Of a stretch of DNA of 64,000 nucleotides, positions 12,573 through 24,594 are shown in pieces. Below the pieces are notes generated by a model. The model ran no database searches. It was not told where the DNA came from and saw only the letters and a list, made by a program, of their open reading frames with translations. Source of the stretch: Periconia sp. R9002 (Eukaryota > Ascomycota > Dothideomycetes > Pleosporales > Periconiaceae); NCBI GenBank assembly GCA_023627715.1, contig JAMAHW010000051.1, positions 213,122 to 277,121 of the forward strand. Direction: 5' to 3'. Numbering within the stretch: position 1 is the stretch's first letter; each line of letters starts with the position of its first letter. A program made the position numbers and the translations under genes.

Positions 12573-13580
12573 ATGGCTACAGCGTACGAAATCCTCATCC
12601 TTGGCGGCGGCCCTGCAGGCCTGAGCGCAGCAGCCTCGATTGTACGTCAAGATCACAAAACGGTGCTTTTCGACTCGACAAAGTACCGCAATGCCCAGAG
12701 CAAATACATGCACACAGTTCCTAGCTGGGACCATCAGGATCCTCAAGCGTTCCGCGACAAGTGTGTAAAGGACTTTGAGCGTTATGGGTCCCTTACCGTG
12801 GAGAAGGTCGAGATTGAGACGCTTAAGAAGCGTGAAGACGGACTCTTCGAAGCCGCAGGCGGCGGCAGGACGTGGACGGGCAAAAAAGTGATCCTCGCCA
12901 CTGGGGTAGAGGACGTGTACCCGGACGTTCCTGGCTATTCCGAGTGCTGGGTCTCAGGCATGTAAGTATCAACAAGGGGCCCACTGGTGATTTATTGAGA
13001 AACTCACGAGTATCGCAGCTTCCACTGCCTCTACTGCCACGGATGGGAGGAGAAAGGCAACCCTTCGGCGGGCATGCTGGCAGAAGGGGACACTGGCGCC
13101 GTGGTACCAGCGCTGCACTTTGCACGCCAGGCGCTGCGCATGGTCGATCAGGTTACCCTCTACACCAACGGAAACGAGCAGCTGGCGGGCGAACTGAAGG
13201 CAGCTCTTGCTGCTGCCCCAGCACCCATGACGGTAAACTCGAAAACGATTATGCAGCTCGTCAAGGCGCCCGAGCGGGCTCGCATCACGCTGCACTTTAG
13301 CGATGGAACGAGCATCACGGAAGCCTTTCTGGCACATAAGCCTAAGACGAAGCTGCGGGGGAACCTGGCGCAGCAGCTTGGGTGCGCACTGTCGCCCATG
13401 CAGACGGTTGTCGTCAACCCTCCCTTCAACCAGACCAGCGTCCAAGGTGTCTTTGCTGCAGGGGACTGCTCTACCCCAATGCACACCATCACGGCCGCTC
13501 TTCACTCGGGCACATGCACGGGGGGCGGCGCACCGTTGCAGATCCAGGCCGAGACATACAATCAGCGTGCCATCTTCTGA
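12573..13580 (+). CDS. GliT/thioredoxin-reductase-like FAD-dependent disulfide oxidoreductase
   Basis: Model: 12573-12961 and 13019-13580, 316 residues; the 57-nt intron (GTAAGT...CAG) keeps phase. Seen: FAD-binding ILGGGPAGLSAA at residues 9-20, the ATGVEDVYPDVPGY segment, a redox dithiol CLYC (Cys133/Cys136) followed by HGWE, and the C-terminal FAD motif GVFAAGDC. The length matches small thioredoxin-reductase-fold enzymes. The CxxC-HG context resembles fungal GliT-like enzymes, which oxidise dithiols to disulfides in epipolythiodioxopiperazine and related natural products, more than a housekeeping thioredoxin reductase. The central segment, where NADPH-binding glycines would be expected, is short and weak (GMLAEGDTGAVVPALHF), which fits an oxidase using oxygen. 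No peptide synthetase or thiol-forming genes lie nearby, so its substrate is unknown. It could equally serve general redox defence. Confidence 0.82.
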
Positions 13581-14313
13581 AACCGTTCAAGTCGACTTGT
13601 TTTGCTGATATTGGATCTAAATCCCGGCTGCGTCAACGCAAAGTGCAAGCCAGCATGTGTGCATAGTCGCGCCCAATATATATGCCTGCCTCGAAATACA
13701 ACTATCACTTTATAATCAATCCATAAGATATAATTATTCCATGTGACATGGCCGTTTAGGCACCGACGTACAACACTATAACGTAGTAGGCATGTATATC
13801 TATCATTATTGGAGGTACGCATATTAGGATCCTGCAGATTAGTAACGCGGTGATTTAAATATAACGCTTGCTACCAAAGCGAATAAGTATCGTTATATTT
13901 AATAAGCTACAATGATTGTTTAATAGATGAGAGGACTTAATAATCCAGGAGCATAAGTTTGTAGTTTCAATTGTTAAAACAATCACTTTTTTAGAAAAAC
14001 ATTTACCTTAAATTTTCAAACAGGTAGGGGGAGGCTGTAAGCAGAGAGATATACACACCTGCCATAGGTCACCATCATCTCCTCCGAACAGCACGACATG
14101 TTGCCGCTGTAACACTAATTGTATAATAATGAATAATTACGTATTTAAATGTACACTGAGACGATTTAATTTCTAGTAAGAAGCTGACTTTCATTTTGCT
14201 CCCTTCCATGGAAACTGCGAAGTGTAGAACTTGTTTGCGAAATATAGATTTAAACTAGGACTGATATACGAAAACCGACCACGAGAGCCTTTGAACATCA
14301 GGAACCTTGGGTA
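13581..14313. other. TA-rich intergenic region
   Basis: Low-complexity, TA-rich DNA between two convergent genes; no ORF or repeat I can support. Confidence 0.6.
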
Positions 14314-17300
14314 CTATGCAGATACAAATCTGATCCTCAACCGCAACGGGCTGGTTGGCTGAAGATTCATGGTTGTTCTATACCCGTCCATTCTAAAGTT
14401 GTAATCCGAAGTAGAGATAGGTCGACTTTGCCGGGCAGCTAGTTCAGCTTGAGGCTTTCCTGCTGCTGCAACAGCAAGCTTTTTGAAACCCTCGTTTCCT
14501 AACCCAAAGTCCTTTCCTATCATCTCTCTCACTGCTTTTTGTTGAGCTTGTCTAAGGTCCGACTCTGATAGAAGCTGGTTGATACCTTCATAAGCCCATG
14601 ACATACTCTTTCCCAACATCTCTCTCATGGCTTGTTCTTGAGCTTGACTAAAGTCCGACCCTGATGGTGGAACCTCCTGTGCTAACATGTATTTAAGGTC
14701 GTAACAGTGTCTCAAGCGGTGTAGCTGCTCCGAGTCCGATCCGTTAATGGGCGATTGAGAAGATATACCACGGTCATCGCGAAAAAGAAGGGCTGAAACG
14801 TAATCGGCCCCTCTAAGAAATTCACAGCTTCGGGCAAAGGAACCGGTGAAGTAGCTGTCCCGCTGACCTTGGTTATATCCAGAAACATCGAACCATTTCT
14901 TCATTGATGGCGGTTCAATTTTCCAAACCCGGATCGTTTCATCGCCTGGCTTCCTGAAAGCATACGGGGCAAAAAACGGAGGCAACTGGTATTTGCGATA
15001 TGTGCCCCCAGAAGAGTACGAGTGGTTGAAACGTGCCACCTCGTCACCATCGTGCAGTCTATCAGTGTTTGGATTCCAGGGACTACTGAGAACTGCGGTA
15101 TCGGGGGGTTGCAAAGAACTAGCAGCGCGTAACGACCATCTGGAAAAGTTGGTGGTACTTGATCGCACGGTCCCATCATTGCTGGAAGGATCGATCCACA
15201 ACCCAGGAAACCCATTTCCCGGGCCCAACCGAAGCGGTGTCAAGTCGGAGGGGACAAGGAATATGGGGCTATCGGCAAACAGCTAATTTTGGTCTGTCAG
15301 TCTTGAAGAACGAAAAATCCACTATGCTGACAGTAGTGGATAGAACAAAAAAGACGTACCTGAGGCAGAGTGAGAACTATTGCCTCCAATTGCCTATCGT
15401 CTGCGTCCAATACTTGGAAAATGGTAGGTCCGCGATCGGAAAGCGTAAGAACGCCATTTTTGAGTGCCAGGTACTTGTTATCAATCGTTGTGAAAATCAC
15501 CTTTCCGACCCAAGTTCCGGGTAGTGTGGTAGGACTTGCGTTAAACTCGATATGCAAGATCGTAGTAAATGTTTCGTAAATCAAAGGCCACTCTATCTCT
15601 TCGTTAGTTGTTTGTTTTGTTAACAAAATGATGAGCTTGGGAATGGACACTACATCCTGTTGCTTTTTACGGTCAGCATAGAGTATACAAGGCAAAGCGC
15701 CAAGATTTACCTCTATAAAGCGCCATGTTGAATAATGAGCAACTGAATTAGCCCAAGCAGCAGGACTAGATCAAATTTTAGTGTCAGAAACAAAGCGTGG
15801 GAACTTGATAGCTCACTTGGCAGACAGCAACGTATTGCCACCACGTGCGTTCTAGACCAAAGCGGAGGAGTTTTCTACGTTTACAGCGCGCTTTTCTGAA
15901 TCGCTCGATGTTCCCTTGCTGTAACTTCCAGAGCCTGAGACGAACGTCGATTTCAAGCTAAGTGAAACTGCAATCCGCATATAGTCCCGTGCTAATTTAT
16001 CATCTGTTCCAGCAAGGGATTCAGCGGATTTGGTAGAAGTCAGTTGCCCACCAAGCAGTACGGTACGCATGAATATCTGGCCTATGGAAAGGATTAGCTT
16101 TTGTGAGCATGTCTGCCGCAAAGTTGTATACGAAACAGAGATTAATTATCGCAGAGTAATTTTACTCTGGGTATTGACACAAACACGGAAGTGGGGGGGG
16201 GGGAGGGGGGAAGCAACATCGTATACATCTAAAATCATTACTGGTTACTCGCCCGAGCAAGGCATAGAAACCCGACCTTACGTCTAGCAGCGAATCTTTG
16301 CGGTAACATGTTTACTTACCGAAACGCGAGTTAAATTGACGTATTAATGCGACTGCCTTGGTAACAGAACCATCTGCATCAGGCTTCTTTTTGAAATTGA
16401 TGTTGGCTGTAATCTTACCCGCGGCATCTCGGATCTTGACCAAGTATGCAGCACACTCAGGCGTGACCTCGAGATTGAGTTCGTCCAGAAATACACGCGC
16501 CCTCGGAAACTGCAAGAATCGTCAGATACAGACAGAGAATAAGAAAGCTGGAACGTTTGGCTCCGGTCTGCCCCGACGTCGACAATCTCGGTTTGTACGC
16601 TTGGGTATACCCCCGGTCGGCGTTGAGATGGAGTCACGGCGACACAACTGAAGATTACTTACATTGTAAGCAGCGGTATTTCTTTCCGATCGGCGAGGTC
16701 GGAGTTGCTTTCGCTCCTTTGCTGTTCAGTGGCCCTCGATGCCGATGCGGTACCACCAGCAAACACAGTACTCTGGGACACTATCAGCCAGTCATCTCCA
16801 AACTAGTACCTTGTCGTACATACTATAGAGAGGGAAGCCGAAATGGCCTCCGAGGAAAATCCGTTCTGAGCCATTGACAACTCAACTCTCTTGTTGGTCT
16901 CTTTGATGTTGATGGACGAAGAATCAAAGACCTCGCAATCGAGAGTGATTGCAAAACGGTCTTTGCAACCATCTGCCAGGGCTTTCGGCTTAGGCTTGAA
17001 CTGAAATGCCTGAAACCGAGCTCTGGAAACTCCAGTATCCGTCAGCACGTACCCGTGAAGCATCTTCGAAGATTCTATGATATCTTGCCACTCTGTGGCT
17101 GTGAGGGCGGATGCAATGCTCAATCTGTCCACTGTCTTAAAATCCCAGGCTGGATCAGCGATAAATTTGGCCTCGTAGCCATCAGGACGAGCAGGAAGGC
17201 CAAGACGTTTGTCCTTGTGATCTTTAATTTTGAAATCCAGTTCAACACTGTCCGCCTTGATCAAGGGTCTTTCTTTTTTGGCGTCGGGCTTAAATCCTTC

Positions 17301-17813
17301 GGTTCCATACGTTTCGAAGAAGACTTTGGCTTGCTCGGCCCCTCCCAATTTTTTTGCGATCTCGGCAAACCTATTTACTGCGGTATCCAGATTCTTTTTC
17401 CGATGTTGTTAGATGCAATCTTCCGAGTACTTCTCTTCGACACTTTGACAATCATCTGAGTGGCTTACTTTGCTCGCAGTAGAATCTTGAGCCGCGTCTT
17501 CTCTATTATCCATAGCAGCGGTTGGTATCATGTTTGACGCACTGTTACCAACGTCGGCGAGTGGCGTAGGGTTATACGCCCTGTATTCATTGATGCCAAT
17601 CGCTGCAGCGTTGGGTGTTCTATTGACAATATGGGTGACTGGCTGAGGGTTCGACGCTCTGTGTTCGATGCTGGCGACCGGTGCAGCATTGGACATTCTG
17701 TTCGCAACATTGGCCACTGGTAGAGGGTTTGACGCTCTGTTCCAGTTGCTGGCTGCCGGTGCTGCGTCGGGGACTCTGTATGGATCACCGGCGGCTGGTA
17801 TGCTTGGTACCAT
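14314..17813 (-). pseudogene. MACPF (membrane-attack-complex/perforin) domain protein, eight exons, one in-frame stop
   Basis: Hand model (minus): 17813-17469, 17393-16824, 16716-16663, 16509-16320, 16081-15817, 15765-15711, 15656-15360, 15282-14314. All phases fit; total 915 codons. The N terminus (residues 12-102) is seven 13-residue repeats, then a linker. The MACPF core is recognised by FPRARVFLDELNL, a segment reading LLGGQLTSTKS, the GGNTLLSA motif and the NPAAWANSV...WRFIE signature. A long C-terminal part of unknown fold has two helix-like pairs (REMLGK / REMIGKDFG). No signal peptide is seen. One TAG (15852-15854, codon 463), just before the GGNTLL motif, interrupts the frame; its context is compatible with RIP. 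The exon 2/3 junction is the least certain. MACPF proteins can form membrane pores, but many fungal ones have no known role; activity of this one is not implied. It may be a recent pseudogene or give a truncated protein. Confidence 0.72.
17508..17780 (-). repeat. Seven tandem 39-bp (13-residue) coding repeats
   Basis: Inside exon 1 of the MACPF gene. The seven 13-residue units start YRVPDAAP, NRASNPLP, NRMSNAAP, HRASNPQP, NRTPNAAA, YRAYNPTP, NSASNMIP. NP-type and A-type units alternate, so there is also a 78-bp higher-order period. Composition (Asn, Pro, Ala, Ser) suggests a disordered segment. Confidence 0.85.
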
Positions 17814-19089
17814 GGTGTGAAGTTCTCTGTGTTGTGTGTATCTTTAAAAATGTGAGGAAGATGTTTGCTAACAATATGAACTGATGACTATGTGAACCGT
17901 TATATGTTAACAGGGTTCCCGCGCCGCCACCGAATGCATGACGAATGCATGTGATGCAGCTTCTCATTTTGTGTTTGAGGAGCATATGATCGCCGTTTAT
18001 TTAGCATCAGGATAGCTACAAGGCTGCTGTCCCGAATCTCCTTTCAGCCGCAGCTGATGTTCAACTATGAGTAACGCTCAAAAAATGTAGCGGTTCTCGT
18101 AGAGTTGGGCCTAGTTCAGCGTAGTGTGACCTCTAAGAGCGACCAGAGTTTTGGCAATGTTCAGCTCCGAATGCTCAAACCATGGCAACCTTCCCTGACT
18201 GGGGAATTTACGAGTAGGAGCTTATGTAAGAAGCATAGTTTAAGGTGTTGATTGTGAGGCTGGTGAATCTGCATCTTGACCACTACCAATGTTGCGTTGG
18301 GGAAACTAAACAGCCGGTATGGTGACTTTGTATGCACCGGACCCTGAGGGATAATAATCCTTCGCAAGCCGGCAGTTCTGTTGATTTTCGGGGCGCAATC
18401 GACGTGGTTGCAGTCTCTACGTTATAGTGAAGTGTCTCGAACGAGCGGAGGGGCGCAGTCATTCTTTTCGAGGGATGTTTTGGACGATAAGCGGAGGGGG
18501 AAGGCCTGGGATCAAAGGTCTGTTTCACACTATCTGGTTCCGTCCATTTGTACATAAATGATTTACTGTAGAGCGCTTTCAACATACCAACAGTTGATCT
18601 TCTGACAGCTAAGCTTCTCGTGACCGTTGGGAGACCCAAGGACGTCACTACCTGGATGAATATGCTCGCATTCAACGCTATGGGCGAGATCGGGTACAGT
18701 AAAGATTTCGACTACCTCGTTAAGGGCAAGGAACATGCTGCCGCTAAAGCAATCCACAATTATACTAGTTACAGTTAGCATAGTCCCTTAGTTATCGTAG
18801 GTGATCTAGTTTACTCCCAGTATGTTAGCTAATTATGCGCCCTTCTTCAGATATTGCGGCGCCATGATCACCGAGAAGAAAGCTACATAGAATTCCGAGA
18901 TATATATATAATATATTGCAAGCTGGCTTTCTAAAGGACTAATAGAAAAGGATGTCACTGCGTCGCCGATAGAAGTATTTTTAAGGGATGATGGGAGGTT
19001 TATCATTATTATAGAAAGGTAGGAGGCTGCTCTCGACCCTATTATCCCTCTTTAATAAGATTGTTTCTTTGAAACCGATACCGCCACTA
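17814..19089. other. Intergenic, no supported gene
   Basis: Contains only short frames, the longest about 130 codons on the minus strand (18283-18675), with no domain I recognise and no consistent splice partner. TA-rich from about 18,800 (ATATATATATAATATA near 18,901). Confidence 0.5.
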
Positions 19090-19790
19090 ATATGACGCTC
19101 CTATAAGCGCGTGCACGTTCTTCTTTCTTGTAAAATACCCGCCATTATCCGCAAACTGCAACAATATTTGGACGCCACGATGCCGGACGGCCCACCTTGT
19201 TTTTGTAATCAGGTTGCATTCGTCACCTATCTTGACGGCGTTATCAAAGAATCGATGTGGCTAAAGCCATCCGCTATTACAGGCGGTCCCCGCGTTACTC
19301 CACCTGAGAGTTTGCGGTGTCGATGAGGTCTGGATTCCTGGAGATATGAACGTGTTTGTCTCGATCCAATTCGTACACACGGGCGAGCGATTTTTCGAGT
19401 ATCTGCTAGGATTTGATCCGGAACGATGGAGAGGAAGACAAGAGGAGATGGACACGGATGAGAGTCTGCTGCTGCCATTTTCGGCAGGTAATTCCTATTT
19501 CAAAAACAGTATTGCTGCGTTACTCGCTGCGCTATCCATCAAGGATGGTAAGATTCGGTGAAGCGCAGGGGGAGTCATCCGAGGAGTGTACAAATGCCCG
19601 GGTGAGAAACTGGCGATGATGAGTATGTGCACTGCGATCTCGTGTATAATGCAACTGTTTGATATTCATCTTGCACCTAGCGAAACATAGGAGACATTTG
19701 ACACAGATCGGAAGGAAGCATTTGCAGCAGTCTTGAGGCCGCTCAAGCGAGTATCCACAAAGAGAGAAAGGTATATGAGGAAAAAAATTG
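19090..19790 (+). pseudogene. Cytochrome P450 remnant (C-terminal third)
   Basis: Only the end of a P450 survives. Seen in order: an LQQYLDATMPD-like helix, a decayed K-helix (YLDGVIKESMWLKP; the Arg of ExxR is replaced by Trp), GGPRVTPPESL, a frame change near 19,320-19,345, then the PERF-like FDPERW, and a heme-loop region with KCPGEKLAMM near 19,592-19,615 that keeps the cysteine. Stops lie at 19324-19326, 19559-19561 and near 19,678. No N-terminal half is recognisable upstream. It is not obviously a copy of any of the four intact P450s of this window. Confidence 0.72.
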
Positions 19791-20691
19791 GGCTAATTCC
19801 GTGTGAAGACCCATAACAACCTAACACTCCAAGTCATTTAGTCTCAGCCCATCATTCAATGGTCACACAATTCATAACTTTAAGGATTGTAACACAACTT
19901 GATGCATTTCACTACGTCGCCTAGGGAAACAGCCACGCCCTCGATTTAGAATATTATGATTGGATTCATGGTTTGGGGGCTGGATTGTGCCAGCGTAGAA
20001 GGGCCAGTAAGAAGCAGCGTAGCTTCGTATAAGTAACCTTGGCCAAGCTGCTTCCAACTGTTGTTAGCGTTGGTGGCGTTATTTACTTAATCTAAGAGAG
20101 CAAGCAAGTGACCAGCCAATATAACCTTCTTTGGTGATTGTAGACATCTGATATTGCTCCTATGCTTCCGGCTTAGGTATTCCTGTGAACCTCACCCATA
20201 TGCCACCAGCTTTAATTCAATGGCTTAGGCCATAGTCCGGTCCAGCTGAAACATTTTCTCTTCCAAGGGGTCAGTTACCTGTAAATCGCGTTGAAAAAAA
20301 TGGGTGATTTCGGCTTTCAGCCCCTATTTTTTGACGTTGGCGACTGGACCTTCCCACCCCCTCGTGGGGTCATCCCGTCCGTGCCGTGCCGCATGGCCGC
20401 AGAGATCACTAACCCCATTAAGGGGAAGATGTATCAGCTAGACTAATAGTCGTCCGCTCCATTATCTCTTAAACAGCGAACTTTGCCACTGTTTGCAGAA
20501 GCCCATACTGAACTTCCCTTACTAAATACACTGCTCGTTGTTTATTAGACTATTACAATAGTCGATACAGAGCATTAGTAGTACGTTCAAGGTAAGCATA
20601 GTCATATTCACATGCTCGCCTCATGGCTGGCTAAACTTCCCGATTTCATCGGCACGTTGTAGTCTATCGGGTCTAACAAACTGATATAGTC
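19791..20691. other. Intergenic, no supported gene
   Basis: Promoter side of the membrane protein gene. No coding motif; a G/C-richer patch at 20,340-20,420 has no clear identity. Confidence 0.45.
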
Positions 20692-22571
20692 ATGGAAACA
20701 AATGATTACCATTCAGTTTCCGCCCAAAGTCGTGGCAATGCGCACCCGCACACGCCAATGCGAAGTCGCCCCAACGTCTCTATGAGTGGCAGAACGACAG
20801 AGATCCTCGTCGCCTTCTCCATCATGACTATTCCATTAGTGTTTTTTTCTGCCCTTCTACTCGGGTTGTTGTTCCACTTTCGCGTCAAACCGAGCGGATT
20901 CATCTCGTCGAACCTGAGCTTCGATGTTGACTACCAAGAATCGAAGGCCATCTACATCCACATGAGTGCGACTACTTTCACTACTATAGCTTCGTGGTCT
21001 AGCACCGTCGCACCACTTCTTGTTGGATTCGCTATCACCTTGGTGTCATACCCTGTGGCCAAGGGCATCCTTGCTGCTACACAAAAGAACGACGCTGTCG
21101 AACTGCCCACACCTTTTCAACTCTCACTGGTGTTGCGCATATTATCAGGGGGTTATGCTGGGTCAACAATCTCTTGGATACAGTACACCTTTGGTTGGCT
21201 GGGTAAAAGAGAGAGAAATAACATGGCAATCAAGCGTACAGTCAGGATTCTCTTTCTAGGTACATTTTTCAGGTCAGTAATGGTCAGATCATCTTTAAGG
21301 AAAGGGGAAGAAATCAGCGCTAACGGTTACCTTCAAGCGTACTTGTTCTTATAACTGATACATGGCTGCACTTCACTACCAAAACGGTCAACTTCATCCA
21401 GGTGGAGAAGAATACGATACCATCGAATCACAGCTTCGCATTATCTCCCAACTGTCTAAAAACGACCGTTTTAGCATGCACATTAAACACGGCAGCCGCA
21501 AACACCTTTCTCATAGGTGGACCAGATGCACTTCGTGCATTGTCTAATCTCTCCGACACCATCTCTGTCAAAACTCACAGAGCGAGCTCCGGAGAAGAGT
21601 ATGCGTATATTAGCCCGTCACCTCGAGACGAAACTGCAAATATTGACTACATGGCACGATCCTGGGCTGTTACCTCCAAATGCCTGCCAGTAACTAAATC
21701 ATGTATTGATTACACCATCGGACCAAGAGCAGTCTATTCCTGCGATTTTGCATTCGCAGGAAGTATTGTAACGAACTATCAAAACACGATGAACATGGAA
21801 TATTTCACAAACTCCACTGGCCAAAAAAACGGTACTAATGAGCACGGCAACCCCTATTATTATGCCGCAATACTGAGTGTTAACCAAAACGTGGGCCGAA
21901 CACCTCAGCTCGAGAATGCTACCGAAGTTACAACTGGATTACATGGATCTATGTTGTTTGCCCTGTTCTGCAACGCGACAGTTTACGATTTGATCTATAC
22001 ATCATTGAATGGAAGCATTGGTAAATTCGAACTAGGGGAAAGCAACGCGACCGCAACAAACATCATCAGGGATTCGCAGGCATATACGAATGTCGGGGAC
22101 GCGAACCTCATACAAGCAGCAAGTGTGGCGGCGCTGACCAGTAAATCAATTTTTGAGATAGCGAACAAATTTGCGAATGCGTACAGCCAAACAGTTCTTG
22201 CTGTTGCTGCTGGTGCATTTGTACCTACACCGGCGTTGGAAGCGCAGTTGCGCACCAACATGCTTGTCGCCCGTGTCCCGATGGCACCTCTGGTAGCTTT
22301 GATACTTTGTAATCTTCTGTTCGTCTGTTTTGGTGTTTTTCTGACCGTCATAGCTTTCATAAATGCTCGCGGTGAGGTGGGAGAGGTCCAGGCAAGGTTA
22401 AGTGTCCAGAGCCTCGTAGCAGCTGCTTTCGAAGGCGCAAGAGCGAATCAAAGAGTCAAGTCTATGAATGACGTATTTGAAGAAACGCAAAGTGCTCAAG
22501 GTCCCCGCGTGGGAGTTGTGTTAAGTGATCAAGGTGGTTGGCACTTTGCTACATGGGAGCGAGCCCCGTAG
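20692..22571 (+). CDS. Multi-pass membrane protein of unknown function
   Basis: Model: 20692-21272 and 21338-22571, 604 residues; the 65-nt intron has GTCAGT, branch GCTAAC and AAG, and the phase (2) fits. Membrane segments: about residues 38-62 (ILVAFSIMTIPLVFFSALLL), 99-119 (APLLVGFAITLVSY), a short hydrophobic stretch at the exon junction (SVLVLITDTWL), and 520-550 (MAPLVALILCNLLFVCFGVF). Between them is a roughly 300-residue loop with several cysteines and many N-x-S/T sites, which fits an extracytoplasmic domain; the C-terminal tail (about 60 residues) is soluble. I recognise the general layout from uncharacterised fungal membrane proteins but know no function, and I assign none. Not part of an evident cluster: the neighbours are dead genes. 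Confidence 0.75.
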
Positions 22572-23998
22572 CGCTGCTACACACGCGGTCCAATATTAGT
22601 ACTATTATGTACGCAATGAAAGGGTTGAGCTGTTATATATGGGCATGCAGGTGTTTGGAGAAACATAGTGCGACATCTTTCGAGTATGATAATTGTATCT
22701 GGTAACTCTTGGCAATCACTTCCTACATCGATACTGAAGATCAACGAACAAGTTCACCTTTAGCCAAATTCCCACTAGCACACTAACACTTAACGCTAGA
22801 GAAGAGAGACTAAAATCAACATACAAATCGTATCAGCATGATGTTGCGAACGCTTTGAATGGCAACTACGATCCGGAGCTTGGTGGAGGTAGTGTAACGA
22901 AGCTTCGCATGCACATAAGTAGGTTAAGTAAAATGTTTGCCGAGTAGATGGCCCGCAAAGGGCATGCGAAGATATTCCAAGATGTTGAGGGCCCTGCTAA
23001 TGGTGGCAACAGCCACAGCCAAAACCCTGGCATTGCCGTTAGATATCACTCATAATCATAATCATGCTTACACGCCTCATACTCTCCACTTGGAGACACG
23101 TGGGCTAGGACTCTTATGAATTCTGTTCTCTATCTGCCCAGCTAGTCGTTGGTCTTAAGCTACGTCTTCATCGCTAGCTGCACCAGATGGTGCATTTCGA
23201 ACGACTGCTAGCCAATCTCTGCCCGTACAAGTGAAAAGCTTGGCTAGATCTGGTAGAAGGATATTTTCCACGTCGCGACTTATGCCTTATACTAGGGTCC
23301 CGCTGAAGGTCTCATAGCTCTTTTGCACCCAAGCGACGTGTCTAATTTACCTCGCTCTCTTAGAAGAGCTAGAGTTAGCTTACGATTTTCACTATTAATC
23401 TCAACATAAGCTGCAGTATAGGCAATTGTAAGCGGGATGCGCTCTAGTGCCTGCATAACAGTTTTTTGCTTTGTCTTCGTTTAACCCCCACCGGTTCTAC
23501 CATGTTCTACACTAACCATGTTGTCTTGCGTTCCCACAAGGTCGAACGCAGCAAATAGGTTCTGCGAGGTGATGAGGATCGATCCCAAATACTTCCGGCT
23601 GTCCCCGATAGCTCACAGGTCCAAATGACCGATTTTACTTTAATCTCTCACTTTGATTTGGCATAGGAAGTTGCCAGACCATTCTTGTTGCCATTGAACG
23701 TGAGGCTTATCCTACTGTAAGATGCTGGACATCGCTTAACGCGGCAAACTTCGTACCGGATATTGCATATGAAACTAGTACACGCCCGCTCTCAAAAGAA
23801 TACATCAATTGATGCATTCACGTGAAATCAAGCGCCTCCCGAACCAACCCGTTGGCCGGAACTATAAGTGTCCTAAGCATAGCTGCCCGTGTAACCTTCG
23901 TCCCCCCACCGTCCAGGCTCTCACTTGCGAAAAGAGTTTCCTTCATTTTCATCCTCGAATTCCGCGCAAGACAAACACAAGACTGATTTAAACGCGAC
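22572..23998. other. Intergenic with one possible small secreted ORF
   Basis: Mostly non-coding. At 22982-23119 (plus) an ORF of 45 codons begins MLRALLMVATATAKTLALPL, which looks like a signal peptide, then HNHNHAY. It has no family and may be chance or the head of a broken gene. Nothing else supported. Confidence 0.35.
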
Positions 23999-24205
23999 AT
24001 GGCACAAAATGAATCAATTACTGCGTTGGGCGTTGAGTCTGAGACATTGACTATCTACACACCATCAGCAACTTCCGAGAGCCCTACGAAGGACTCTGAG
24101 AGCAGTGACTGCCCCCAGTCTTGCGTTCCATGGCCCAGTCGCACCTTTATCATTCAATCTCACACGAACGGACAAGTGATCACTCTCCTCACGACACCTA
24201 CATGA
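23999..24205 (+). pseudogene. Short ORF, probably the truncated start of an uncharacterised fungal protein
   Basis: 68 codons from an ATG in good context. The Ser/Thr-rich N terminus is followed by SRTFIIQSHTNGQVITLL, which resembles the opening of a family of uncharacterised Pleosporalean proteins that would normally continue for several hundred residues. No splice donor leads to a continuation downstream, so I read it as a fragment. Function unknown. Confidence 0.35.
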
Positions 24206-24594
24206 AACTTGTTTACCGGCTATAAATTAGAATGTTTAACTGACTGGTTACCCCCACCTAGGGCTTCCCCCAAGGCTGAAGATTCCGAATACTCATTCCA
24301 GTCGGCGTGAAGGTAACGACCGTGAGCTAACTTAAGGTCTACAATCAGACTTGGGTATAGTGAAGGACGTGAGGGAAACCCTTTCAAAGACAACATTAAA
24401 TTAACCCACGCATCACCAGTCTCGGACATCGTTAAGCTAATCAGTCGCTGCTACATAGTGGAGATTACCGGGTGAATAATAAGACTTTCCACAAAATGAC
24501 CGAACGATCCACGAACATTGTGGGTGACCATCACCGCTAATTGGCTACACTAAGACCCTAACCGCGCTCTGTTCCTAATACGAGGACCTCGAAC

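Noticed and set aside
16803..16823. Reading 17348-16803 as a separate 181-residue gene
   Set aside because: The frame continues from the repeat exon by a phase-0 intron and into a MACPF motif exon; one gene explains all pieces.
17409..17411. TAA in the frame between the repeat exon and the next exon as a mutation
   Set aside because: It lies inside a good 75-nt intron (GTAAGC, CTAAC branch, AAG) that keeps phase.
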